In this document: piece after piece, positions 16,728-25,040 of the stretch
Layout of the letters: the number at the start of each line of letters is the position of its first letter
How positions within the stretch are numbered: position 1 is the stretch's first letter
Origin: Putridiphycobacter roseus
GTDB taxonomy: Bacteria; Bacteroidota; Bacteroidia; Flavobacteriales_D; Crocinitomicaceae
Length of the DNA: 64,000 nucleotides
Assembly (NCBI RefSeq): GCF_003234935.1
Contig: NZ_QKSB01000014.1
Location: 1 to 64,000 of the forward strand
Reading direction: 5' to 3'
Position numbers and translations under genes: made by a program
Notes under the pieces: generated by a model
Database searches by the model: none
The model's input: only the letters and a program-made list of their open reading frames with translations
Told to the model about the DNA's origin: nothing

Positions 16728-17303
16728 TTAATTTTTAAGTGATTCAATAAAGGCTTCACCGTTTACTTTGTAAGTCATGTCTTCAATTATTTTCCATTGA
16801 CCAGCAACAGTTTTAGTGGCTTCTATTTCAATATATAGATTTTCGTTGTTAATCTTTAATTGAACCAGTATATCTGTGTGTTCAATGTTATTTTCCGCTA
16901 TAATTTTGTAATGACATTTTACAAACGAAACTTGATCCCATTCCAAACGAGCAGCACTTAGTTTTCTCCCCCAGAAACGTCTTATTTCTGCAAAATCTTC
17001 AGGCACTTTAACCACACGTACTCTTGTTTCGCCAGGGTGTTCTTGGTTTGCGTTGCTAATTTCTTTTTGAATATATACCTCAGGTACTTTGGCAATTCTC
17101 TTTATTTGTATCATTTCCGCTTGGGTAAAAGCCAAATTAACAACCTGCTGTAAGTCATTCGCTTTAATGCCAATAAAAACCTGATAACCCAAGTCGTCAG
17201 GTGTAGCAGTACTTGTGGAGTCAACAGGTAATCTCAAGCTGTCCGCCTGTCCGTAAGCTGAACCTGCAAAAAGTAATAGTCCAATGATAAAAATGTGTTT
17301 CAT
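16728..17303 (-). CDS. Hypothetical secreted protein
   Basis: 191 residues with a clean signal peptide (MKHIFIIGLLLFAGSAYG then Q). The mature part alternates strands and helices (IFIGIKANDLQQVV, later WDQVSFVKCHYKI and VQLKINNENLYIEIEATKTVAGQWKIIEDM), which looks like a small NTF2- or SnoaL-like fold, but no family can be assigned. It sits between the MORN-like and T9SS genes with its own upstream gap of ~160 bases. That gap contains an imperfect inverted repeat (ATTATCCTG with CAGGATAGT). Confidence 0.5.
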   Translation of the reverse strand: MKHIFIIGLLLFAGSAYGQADSLRLPVDSTSTATPDDLGYQVFIGIKANDLQQVVNLAFTQAEMIQIKRIAKVPEVYIQKEISNANQEHPGETRVRVVKVPEDFAEIRRFWGRKLSAARLEWDQVSFVKCHYKIIAENNIEHTDILVQLKINNENLYIEIEATKTVAGQWKIIEDMTYKVNGEAFIESLKN

Positions 17304-17466
17304 ATGCGCATTGCTACAGGTGAATAATAAGGAAAACCCAAGGCCATAAAAAAGTATTATCCTGTCGGTTTATTACTTTTCAAAAGATTTTAATTAACCA
17401 CCGTGTCGTTGATTTTATCGCAGGATAGTATTTGAAAAGCCTTTATTTATGGTCTATTGGGTAACT

Positions 17467-18666
17467 TTACTTATCTATCTGAATTTTTGAATTAAATTTA
17501 TTAATGCCATCTGTTAATTCAATAATATAAAGTCCATTCAGTAAATTAGTTTCAACTTTAAGTTGCGTACCGTTACTGTATGCTTGTTGATGAAATTCGA
17601 TTCGGCCATCAAGACTATAAACGTTTATAGTTAATTCACTGGAAAGTGTTTTGGGGATGTCAATGCTAAAGTTTGCATTGTTACTTGGGTTCGGAAAAAC
17701 ATTAATTCCACGCGCCATTGCTGTTTCAGCAATGGAATTGGTTCCCCCAAGTTTGTAAGCACCATCACCTACGGCATATGCTGTATTTTCTATAAAGTTA
17801 AAAGAATTAAGACTTCCAGTAATTCCTGACATGGTGCTAAACGTACTGCAACCATCCGTACTTTTTAAAATAGTATTAAAACTTAAAACGTAGCAATTAT
17901 TGGCGTCATCACAATAAATATCCAAACCTCCTTGATTCGCATTAGCAATCGACCAGTTAACACCGCCATCTATGGTTTTCAAAATAGTATCTGTACCCAG
18001 TACATAACCAGTCAAATCGTCCACAAAATAAACCGAATTATAAGTTTGTGAAGTAGGTTGACCTGAAAGCGTCCATGTGGAATCATTAATCGTCTTGTAT
18101 ATTTCACCACCCCATGCTGTTACTGCGTATCCAACACTACTTCCCGTTGGAAATTGTATGTCTTTAATGCCACTTCCACCGAATGTCCCATTCGCGTAAT
18201 GCGTCCATGAAGTACCTCCATTTGAAGTAAAAGCTACATCATCCCCATTGCTGGGAGAATAATGAAAACCTTTATCAATGCTTTTAAAATATATTTTACC
18301 GTCATTGTAAAGGGCAGTATTAAAACTTGTCCAGTTTGCACCACCGTCAATGGTTTTGTAACACAAATCCATGGGCGTAGCCTGACTGGTTGAAATGAAT
18401 CCCAAGGTGTCATTTAAAAATTGAATGGATTGTAATGCATAAGTTGAAATAGTTGATGTATTCCAATTGGTTCCGCCATCATTGGTATAAAAATATGCTG
18501 AGTTTGGTGCAGACCAGTTACCTCCAACTACAAATCCAGTATCTGCATTTAGGAACGTGACATCATTTAAAGATGCTGTACCTGAATTAATATTCAATGG
18601 ATTCCATTGTGAAAATGCGCTAAAATTCATTAGCGTGATCAGCATTGCGAGGTTTATTTTTTTCAT
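17467..18666 (-). CDS. T9SS-sorted YCF48/BNR-like beta-propeller protein
   Basis: 399 residues. Signal peptide (MLITLMNFSAFSQ), then repeats with the pattern FLNADTGFVVGG and TNDGGTNWNTST, typical of photosynthesis-related YCF48/BNR-like beta-propellers. The last ~80 residues are a T9SS type A sorting domain: VFPNPSNN at the start, central LTINVYSLDGRI, then LNGLYIIELTDG and a basic end. The protein is therefore exported to the cell surface or medium. Binding partner unknown. Preceded by a ~720-base non-coding region. Confidence 0.85.
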   Translation of the reverse strand: MKKINLAMLITLMNFSAFSQWNPLNINSGTASLNDVTFLNADTGFVVGGNWSAPNSAYFYTNDGGTNWNTSTISTYALQSIQFLNDTLGFISTSQATPMDLCYKTIDGGANWTSFNTALYNDGKIYFKSIDKGFHYSPSNGDDVAFTSNGGTSWTHYANGTFGGSGIKDIQFPTGSSVGYAVTAWGGEIYKTINDSTWTLSGQPTSQTYNSVYFVDDLTGYVLGTDTILKTIDGGVNWSIANANQGGLDIYCDDANNCYVLSFNTILKSTDGCSTFSTMSGITGSLNSFNFIENTAYAVGDGAYKLGGTNSIAETAMARGINVFPNPSNNANFSIDIPKTLSSELTINVYSLDGRIEFHQQAYSNGTQLKVETNLLNGLYIIELTDGINKFNSKIQIDK

Positions 18667-19061
18667 TTTTATTAAATATAAATTATTAAAATTAAGTTTT
18701 GTTTTAAGGGCTATTGCCCGTCACTGGGCTATATTTCTATGGTTAGTGCTTAGTACAATCTAATTAGATGGTGACCTAGCATGGTTTCGCTAAACTAATT
18801 ATTTTATTGTTCTTTATCGCAATCTATCGAGAATTAAAACGCTGGCGCGTAATTGCAAAGTTGAATTTTTGTGATAAAATTTTCCTTTTCATGATAAACT
18901 GTTTACTGAAATTAACTCCATAGAATTCTCCAGCGTGGGCAAGTTATTTCATGAATGGTCAGTCATATTTCCACGCAAAATACCATAGGAATGATCGGCC
19001 GAAATGCTAATGGTTTATAGGTGAATAGGTGTTTTTTCTTTTCAAGTATAATAGACAAGCT
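18667..19061. other. Non-coding region, nothing recognised
   Basis: About 395 bases between the T9SS propeller gene and a decayed coding remnant. No gene, tRNA or clear hairpin was recognised. Confidence 0.5.
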
Positions 19062-19280
19062 TTACTTTACGCTGTATAATTTTATCTCCCAGACCTTAAT
19101 GGCCAAGTAGAAATTATCCGCTAAATCATCACGCCATAAAGGGGTTCTTCCGTTATCCATATCATATTGAAATGTCATGAGTACCTGTTTAAGTAAATCA
19201 TTGTCCGCTTCCAAATAGTGTTTATCCTGAAAAGTTAGACAAGGACAAGAAATTTCGGCAATAATTTTAAACCATATATG
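19062..19280 (-). pseudogene. C-terminal coding remnant
   Basis: An open frame of ~70 codons without an ATG near its beginning. The translation is strikingly protein-like (KHYLEADNDLLKQVLMTF, then MDNGRTPLWRDDLADNFY, then LAIKVWEIKLYSVK and stop). The upstream in-frame stop and the absence of a start suggest the 3' end of a gene whose 5' part has been lost. Family not recognised. Confidence 0.4.
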
Positions 19281-19386
19281 AAGAGGGGGCTAGATGATAA
19301 ATCCAACCCCCTTAAATAATGACGGACACACTTTAGTGAATTGTATCAAATAGGACTATCGATCAGCGCGTCTTATTTTTTACAAA

Positions 19387-20715
19387 TTAAAAGTTAACTG
19401 CTTTTATTATCTCTTTGTATTTTCCATCTCTACCATTGCTTCCTCTGTTGTAACCATATGTTCCTGCTCCACCGATTCCACCATCTGTTGTGTATTCTAC
19501 AGTTAAACTTGTTACATTTGAATCTTTGTAAACAGTTATATCTCCACCATTTCCACCATTTTCTCCTGGTCCAGTTTCATTTCCATTTCCTGCAGTTTTA
19601 TAGCCTTTATGTCCTTTTGTCCATACAATTAGCGATTGGTTTGCATCAATGATCAAGTATTTTGGTTGTGCCCAACCTGATAAATCTGTTACTCTAAGCA
19701 TAATAACATCTTTACCGGTAACTGCATGTTTTCTTTGTTTAGCTTCTATTTTCATAGGCGTACCCGATTTCCCCCAGTTCTTAGAGTTAAAATCCATGGT
19801 TAATGATTCACTATAATCCATTACTAAATCAGCAGTAGCCACTATTTTTGAATCAAATTTTGATTTTACAGTAATAATCACTTTGTCATCTTTTACAAAT
19901 CTTGTATCCTGAATGGTTTTGTTTTTTATATCTGCATTTGCATAAGTAATTTCATAATCCGACCAAAAACCACCATCACGAGTAGAAATTGTTTTACCGT
20001 TGGCAAGTGTTGCTTTCATTTGAAAAGAAAAAGATCTATAGTAACCTTTTGAATGAGCTGCATCAAGATCAATAATTTCAATTTTAGAAACTTTTTTCCC
20101 TTCAATAGACCATTTTTCTTTTTTCACGGCTGCCGCTTTATCTGCTGCTGCTGATTCATTTTTTGCATAAGCCGCTAATTCGGCTTCTTGATTTGTTTTT
20201 GCACTTTCTACATAACTCAAAAATTGCGCAAACTCAGGTTTCGTAGCGCCTTTATTTACAGAGCCATTATTACTAAGCGTTGTACCTCCATTATGCACTT
20301 GATAAATAAGAATTCTCTCTTCGGTAAATCCAACAGCAAAACGAGCATCTTTTTCTCTGATGAAATATCGTACAAAATCAGATTTACCCTTTTCATCTGG
20401 AACATATTTCATGGTACCTATCCAGACAGCAGTAACTTCATCTCCTGCTTTTTCTATTTTTACTTTTCGGTAACCATCCGGTTGTCCTAAAGAGTTGAAA
20501 TAATCATATTCTTTATCTTCCCATGTCATTCCTATTTTTGAATTACTAACATTCGGATCTAATGGAGTTGATGTAGCATTTGCCTTATCTTCCATTTTCT
20601 TAGCAACTCCTGTTTTTTCTAAAATTTTAGCAGCTAGTTTTTCTTGCAACGTTTGTGCGTTTAATCCTACACTCATTGTAGTAAGGGTTAAGAGTAATGT
20701 GATTGTTTTTTTCAT
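19387..20715 (-). CDS. Secreted protein with Gly-rich C-terminus
   Basis: 442 residues. Signal peptide (MKKTITLLLTLTTMSVGLNA then Q). Residues ~20-60 are helical and charged; the central part has a beta-rich region; the end is very rich in Gly and Asn (residues ~375-430, e.g. GPGENGGNGGDI and GGIGGAGTYGYNRG). A similar arrangement is common in uncharacterised Bacteroidota exported proteins. There is no T9SS sorting domain. It is transcribed divergently from the hybrid regulator gene, sharing a 350-base intergenic region with it, so it may be a regulated target. Function unknown. Confidence 0.55.
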   Translation of the reverse strand: MKKTITLLLTLTTMSVGLNAQTLQEKLAAKILEKTGVAKKMEDKANATSTPLDPNVSNSKIGMTWEDKEYDYFNSLGQPDGYRKVKIEKAGDEVTAVWIGTMKYVPDEKGKSDFVRYFIREKDARFAVGFTEERILIYQVHNGGTTLSNNGSVNKGATKPEFAQFLSYVESAKTNQEAELAAYAKNESAAADKAAAVKKEKWSIEGKKVSKIEIIDLDAAHSKGYYRSFSFQMKATLANGKTISTRDGGFWSDYEITYANADIKNKTIQDTRFVKDDKVIITVKSKFDSKIVATADLVMDYSESLTMDFNSKNWGKSGTPMKIEAKQRKHAVTGKDVIMLRVTDLSGWAQPKYLIIDANQSLIVWTKGHKGYKTAGNGNETGPGENGGNGGDITVYKDSNVTSLTVEYTTDGGIGGAGTYGYNRGSNGRDGKYKEIIKAVNF

Positions 20716-20929
20716 GATTTTTATTGTTTTTGTTTTTATTTAAAGAGCTAGGTTTATTTATAAGTAACTCTTGATTTTTATTTGATTTTATGGTTATTAA
20801 TTCTTTTTGGGGTTAAAATAGTGCAGCATATATCGTTTTAATTGGTTCGTGTTTTTTGTTCATTCCTGTGTTGTGTTTTACTCGATTAATTACACTGCAA
20901 ACCTACGCCTATGTGTAAAATCTGATGAT

Positions 20930-20996
20930 TCAAAAACCATCTACTACAAGTCAATAATCATTCATTTTGAATCAAAAACCCTCCATTTGAGTCAAT
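20930..20996. promoter_or_regulatory. Direct repeats, candidate AraC-type operator
   Basis: Two ~25-base direct repeats sharing TCAAAAACC, TC and GTCAAT: copy 1 at 20930-20955, copy 2 at 20972-20996. Start-to-start distance is 42 bases, exactly four turns of DNA. They lie 74 bases before the start of the hybrid regulator gene, whose C-terminus is an AraC-type DNA-binding domain, and in the shared region with the divergent secreted-protein gene. Autoregulation is inferred. Confidence 0.5.
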
Positions 20997-21069
20997 TCGT
21001 TCAAAACGGAATTATTATTCCATTTTTATCTCCATTTTTGTTATCTATTTATACTTAATAGTTTTGACC

Positions 21070-23205
21070 ATGAAAAATTTATATCAACAGATTATTAGTG
21101 CTGGAACCCAAACTTCCAATTCCAATGTCTGGAATAAAAAAATTCGTTTGTTAAATATCTACTGTTTAACTTGGGGACATCTAGTGCTTGTTTTTTATGG
21201 CTTGGATGTTATATCTCACCTAATTATTGAGAACATAAATCACGATACAATTACCTTTGATTTTTTTGATGCCAAAGCTTTTTTCGCTCATTTAACTATA
21301 GTTACTTCGCTTTTTAGTATCTTTTTTTTAAATAAAAATCACCATTTTAAATGGGCTAGATTTCTCTTTATGATCTTGTTTATTATCATAAATTGCTTTG
21401 CTGCAATAGTTATTTCTCCAGGTCATTTTATTGAATATACTTTTTTACTTGCGTCTCCTATTGCAATTACGCTTTATGTAAAAAAAATCACTTCCTACCT
21501 TGTATTAGCCATCAGCTTTTTACTATTTCTAACCCCGTATTATTTTTATGTTGTTTACCCTGCAGAAATTGTGGATAGATTAATGCCTTTTGAGAGCATT
21601 ATCGTTTTTCTAACTCCCGTTCTTATTTTAAATTATTTTAAATCCAATAATTTAATCAATGAAGAACTGTTAGCCTTAGAACGAGATAAAGTACAATCAG
21701 ATAAAGAACTATTAGAAAAACAAAAAGCCGAATTAAAAGAGTTAAGTGAGTTTAAGTCGCATTTTTATGTAAACCTTTCTCATGAAATAAGGACGCCTCT
21801 TACGCTGATAAAAGGACATTCCTTACAACTAGATCTAAAAGACTCGAAAGAAAAAACAGAAGAGAAAATTAATATTATAAATGCCCAAGTGGAACAAGTT
21901 GAGTTTATTATTAATAATATTATGGACATTAGTAAAATTGATAATAAAGATTTTCATCTTGATCTTGCTCCTGTAAATATAGCTGTGTTTTTTGATAAAC
22001 ATTATTCCAATTTCAAAAATTTATTTGAAGCTAAAAGTGTGCTTTTTTCAATAGAAAACAGAACGGAAAATTTACTTTTTAATATCGACAATTACTTGTT
22101 CTCTAAGTCGATTAATAACCTATTAAGTAATGCGCTAAAGTTTACAAAAAGTGGAGATGCTGTGGTAATAAAAGTATATTTAGAGGGGGTGAATTTAAAT
22201 GTAGAGGTAATAGATACGGGTATTGGTATTCCAGAAAAAGATATTGAAAAAGTATTTGATCGTTTTTTTCAATCTAAAAATCACATTACTAAAAGCCAGG
22301 GTAGTGGTATTGGATTGTCGTTTACTAAAAGTATTATCGAAGCGCATCATTTTACTATAGGTGTAAAAAGTATCTCTAATATCTCTACTATTTTTTCTAT
22401 TCAAATTCCTCAGAAATCACTGCTGAAATTAGATAGTTTAGAACGTACTTCAATGCTTAAAAAAGGGAATGCTACCGACGCCGTAGTTAACGCTAAGCTT
22501 AAAGTGTTACTTGTTGAAGATCATACTGAAATGCGTAATTTTATCATAGGTTTATTGGACGATTATGAGGTAACCGAAGCCGAAAATGGACAAGTAGCTT
22601 TAGATATTTTAAAAAATGAAACTTTTGATGTGATTATTACGGATTATATGATGCCAGTTTTGGACGGAAAAGGATTGGTAATGGAGATAAAAAAACAAAA
22701 ATTAAAAACACCTATAATCGTACTTACAGCTCGAACAGATAGTGATGCTAAACTAAAAATGCTCCGATTAGGAATAGACGCCTACTTACACAAACCGTTT
22801 ATGAAAGAGGAGTTAATGATGCACTTAAAAAAAGCTTCCCAATCTTTTGCTGTGATTAATGAATTTGACGCAGCACTAAAGGTGGAAGAAAAAGAAAGTT
22901 TGAATAAATTTGCTCAAAAATTTAACGAAGATTTAAATGCGTTTATATTCGAAAATATGCATTCTTCTGTATTTGGAATAGAAGCAATTGCTGCGCATTT
23001 TGAGATTTCTAAAAGCACCTTAGTGAGAAAAACAAAATCTCTTTTAGGGCAAGTTCCAAAAGATATTATACTGGAGGCTAGGTTCCAAAAAGCACGTTCA
23101 ATCTTAGAGAAAAATCCAAGAGAATCGAAGATAAATATTGCAAAAACAATAGGAATTAAAAACACCTTTTACTTTTTCAAAAAAATGGAAGAACGTTTTC
23201 GTTAA
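21070..23205 (+). CDS. Hybrid histidine kinase/response regulator with AraC-type output
   Basis: About 711 residues from the ATG at 21070 (an upstream TTG two codons earlier is less likely). Six membrane segments (residues ~28-195), then a coiled linker, HisKA with NLSHEIRTPL (His ~238), HATPase with NNLLSNALKF, DTGIGIP and GSGIGLSF, a receiver domain with phosphoacceptor Asp in IITDYMMP (~525), and a C-terminal AraC-type helix-turn-helix (~600-711). This is one-protein phosphorelay signalling to DNA, as in Bacteroidota HTCS systems, but with a multi-membrane-segment sensor instead of a periplasmic propeller. The signal is unknown. Confidence 0.9.
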   Translation: MKNLYQQIISAGTQTSNSNVWNKKIRLLNIYCLTWGHLVLVFYGLDVISHLIIENINHDTITFDFFDAKAFFAHLTIVTSLFSIFFLNKNHHFKWARFLFMILFIIINCFAAIVISPGHFIEYTFLLASPIAITLYVKKITSYLVLAISFLLFLTPYYFYVVYPAEIVDRLMPFESIIVFLTPVLILNYFKSNNLINEELLALERDKVQSDKELLEKQKAELKELSEFKSHFYVNLSHEIRTPLTLIKGHSLQLDLKDSKEKTEEKINIINAQVEQVEFIINNIMDISKIDNKDFHLDLAPVNIAVFFDKHYSNFKNLFEAKSVLFSIENRTENLLFNIDNYLFSKSINNLLSNALKFTKSGDAVVIKVYLEGVNLNVEVIDTGIGIPEKDIEKVFDRFFQSKNHITKSQGSGIGLSFTKSIIEAHHFTIGVKSISNISTIFSIQIPQKSLLKLDSLERTSMLKKGNATDAVVNAKLKVLLVEDHTEMRNFIIGLLDDYEVTEAENGQVALDILKNETFDVIITDYMMPVLDGKGLVMEIKKQKLKTPIIVLTARTDSDAKLKMLRLGIDAYLHKPFMKEELMMHLKKASQSFAVINEFDAALKVEEKESLNKFAQKFNEDLNAFIFENMHSSVFGIEAIAAHFEISKSTLVRKTKSLLGQVPKDIILEARFQKARSILEKNPRESKINIAKTIGIKNTFYFFKKMEERFR

Positions 23206-23353
23206 ATCGTTCCCAATTTTTAGAATGAGCAGCAGCAATTTGAAGCGATTGCGCATTAAAAGTAAATGCCTCACCATCTGCTAGGGCTTGAATGTAATAT
23301 CTACTCGGTTTTTTTTTTTTAGAAAGTTTAAATAAGAAATAAACAAGATACAT
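23177..23353 (-). CDS. Small ORF or gene remnant, 58 residues
   Basis: ATG at 23353 to TGA at 23177. N-terminus hydrophobic with four Lys (VYFLFKLSKKKK), then a protein-like segment RYYIQALADGEAFTFN, followed by QSLQIAAAHSKNWERFN. The run of twelve A's coding the Lys stretch could hide a frameshift, so it may be the tail of a longer lost gene. It overlaps the 3' end of the hybrid regulator gene by 29 bases on the other strand. No family recognised. Confidence 0.35.
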   Translation of the reverse strand: MYLVYFLFKLSKKKKPSRYYIQALADGEAFTFNAQSLQIAAAHSKNWERFNENVLPFF

Positions 23354-23429
23354 TCTTCTTCAGAAAAGTATGTTATTTTTCTCCTCTGAATTTTGAACTT
23401 GCCTAAGTTCATTTGGATGTGTTTTTTTG

Positions 23430-23475
23430 CGTTACGCTTGAATGATGAATACTTTTTAACCTGTTGTTAAGCACT
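23430..23475 (-). other. Possible degenerate attC-like site at left end of array 2
   Basis: ACGCTTGAATGATGAATAC followed by AACCTGTTGTTAAGC resembles the two outer halves of a family A site (AACGTTTGAGCATG ... GTTGTTA) with the centre missing. It lies directly after the stop of the serine hydrolase gene, where the terminal attC of the array is expected. It probably marks the left boundary of array 2. Confidence 0.35.
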
Positions 23476-23476
23476 T

Positions 23477-24943
23477 TTATTTTGTTAATGCTGCAATCAT
23501 TTTTTTTGAATGTACGGATGCCCATTCTTGATTTTCAGTACAATACTTTATGGTTAGATTGCAATACTTTATGGCCTTCTTCGTATTTTTTTCTTTTTCA
23601 TAGATTACCGCGCTGCCATAATATCCGCCAAAATAATTCGGGTAATCACTAGCTAGACAGGAAAAAATTTTCAAAGCTTCAGCACTCTTATTATTGTTAA
23701 TGTAGCTAATTCCAAAATTAAAGAGTGCCTCTTTCGACCATGAATAATTGACAGTATCTGTTTTAATTTGGTTATACATTTTAATGCCACTATTTATTCC
23801 ATTCTGCTCAATTTCTTTTTCTAATACAATTTGGAACGGCATTTGAAATTTCCCATTTGTATAATGGCTGATCAATGCTTTAGCGCTGTTGGCCAATTCT
23901 TGACCTTTTTTACTTCTATTTGTAAAAATAGCAACCGATATATTCTCGCTCGGTATTCTTATCACGTGGCTTCCAAATCCAATGGATGAGCCGCCATGTT
24001 GTAATATTTTAATCCCTTTGTAATAATCCACTTTCCACCCATAGCCATATCCTTTGACTTCAGATTTTCCGTGTTCATCATAATTGTAGAAGGCAGCATC
24101 TAATTTGTTTAACGGCAATAATTTGTCGGTGTACAATGCTTGGTCCCATTTATAATAATCCATAACAGATGAATAAATTCCTCCATCACCTTGTATGGCA
24201 CTATACAAACTTTGATCTTTGAAAATTATGGATGTGTCTTTAACAACATAACCATATGCTCTGTTTTTAATTGCTTTGTCTTTTTCATATACCATAGAAT
24301 TCGTCATTTCTAAGGGTTGAAATATTTCTTTTTGCATAAAATCGGCAAAGGAAAGTCGGGATAATTTTGCTACAATTTGCGCCATAACAGCATAACTGCT
24401 GTTGCAGTAGGCATATTTTGTATTCGGCTTAAAATAGGTGCTATCGGTTTTCATAAGACCATTTAATACATCCTTATCAAGCATCTGTTCCGTTTGTCCC
24501 GCTTTAAGAAAACGATTATAATTTACAAGACCAGACCTATGGGTTAGCAGCTGTTCAATTGTAATGTCTTTGCCATACAAAGGAAATTCAGGAAATAGCT
24601 CTTTCAAATTTGTTTGGTAAGTAAGTTTTCCTTGGTTAACGAGTAGCATAATTGCCATTGCTGTAAATTGTTTGGTTACAGAAGCAATGCGATAATTGGT
24701 TTGTGGGGTTGAAAGTATATTATTTTCTAAATCTCCATACCCATAACTTTTTACAAGTTCAATTTCTCCATTTTTTATTACAATAATACTGGCACCTGGT
24801 TGCGCCGCACTGTAGTTTCTGAAAAGGTAATCGACAAACGCACTAGCTTCATTTGGACTGAGAATCGTGTTGTTTAAGTGCTTTGCTGCGTAGCAGTCAA
24901 AATTTAAGATAAAAAATAATACTGTGATTGGGAGATACTTCAT
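23477..24943 (-). CDS. Serine hydrolase, class C beta-lactamase family, with TPR tail
   Basis: 488 residues from the Met at 24943; an upstream Met at 24964 lies inside the attC-like site and is rejected. Signal peptide (MKYLPITVLFFILNFDCYAA). Catalytic motifs of penicillin-binding-protein-like serine hydrolases: SVTK (nucleophile Ser ~88), YCNSSY (YxN), and LQHGGSSIGF (HGG, equivalent to KTG). After ~370 the sequence becomes helical with tetratricopeptide-like repeats (ALFNFGISYINNNKSAEAL). Likely periplasmic peptidase or esterase. First gene after attC-like A4, last gene of array 2 on this strand. Confidence 0.8.
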   Translation of the reverse strand: MKYLPITVLFFILNFDCYAAKHLNNTILSPNEASAFVDYLFRNYSAAQPGASIIVIKNGEIELVKSYGYGDLENNILSTPQTNYRIASVTKQFTAMAIMLLVNQGKLTYQTNLKELFPEFPLYGKDITIEQLLTHRSGLVNYNRFLKAGQTEQMLDKDVLNGLMKTDSTYFKPNTKYAYCNSSYAVMAQIVAKLSRLSFADFMQKEIFQPLEMTNSMVYEKDKAIKNRAYGYVVKDTSIIFKDQSLYSAIQGDGGIYSSVMDYYKWDQALYTDKLLPLNKLDAAFYNYDEHGKSEVKGYGYGWKVDYYKGIKILQHGGSSIGFGSHVIRIPSENISVAIFTNRSKKGQELANSAKALISHYTNGKFQMPFQIVLEKEIEQNGINSGIKMYNQIKTDTVNYSWSKEALFNFGISYINNNKSAEALKIFSCLASDYPNYFGGYYGSAVIYEKEKNTKKAIKYCNLTIKYCTENQEWASVHSKKMIAALTK

Positions 24944-24958
24944 TTTGATTCCATTACA

Positions 24959-25027
24959 TGACAATATTCTTGCATAATTTCTGTTGCTGTAAGGTACGAA
25001 ACTGTTATGAAATTTGTTCTTTGTTAA
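24959..25027 (-). other. attC-like site, family A (A4)
   Basis: Plus strand CTTGCATAATTT, then CTGTTGCTGTAAGGTACGAA, ACTGTTATGAAATTT and CTTTGTTAAGC. The central part is the conserved family A core; the R' end (GACAATA) has drifted from AACGTTT, so this site may be inactive. Confidence 0.6.
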
Positions 25028-25040
25028 GCTTAATTTTAAT

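Noticed and set aside
17349..17434. Imperfect inverted repeat ATTATCCTG/CAGGATAGT
   Set aside because: Long loop and mismatches, no T-run; may be chance.
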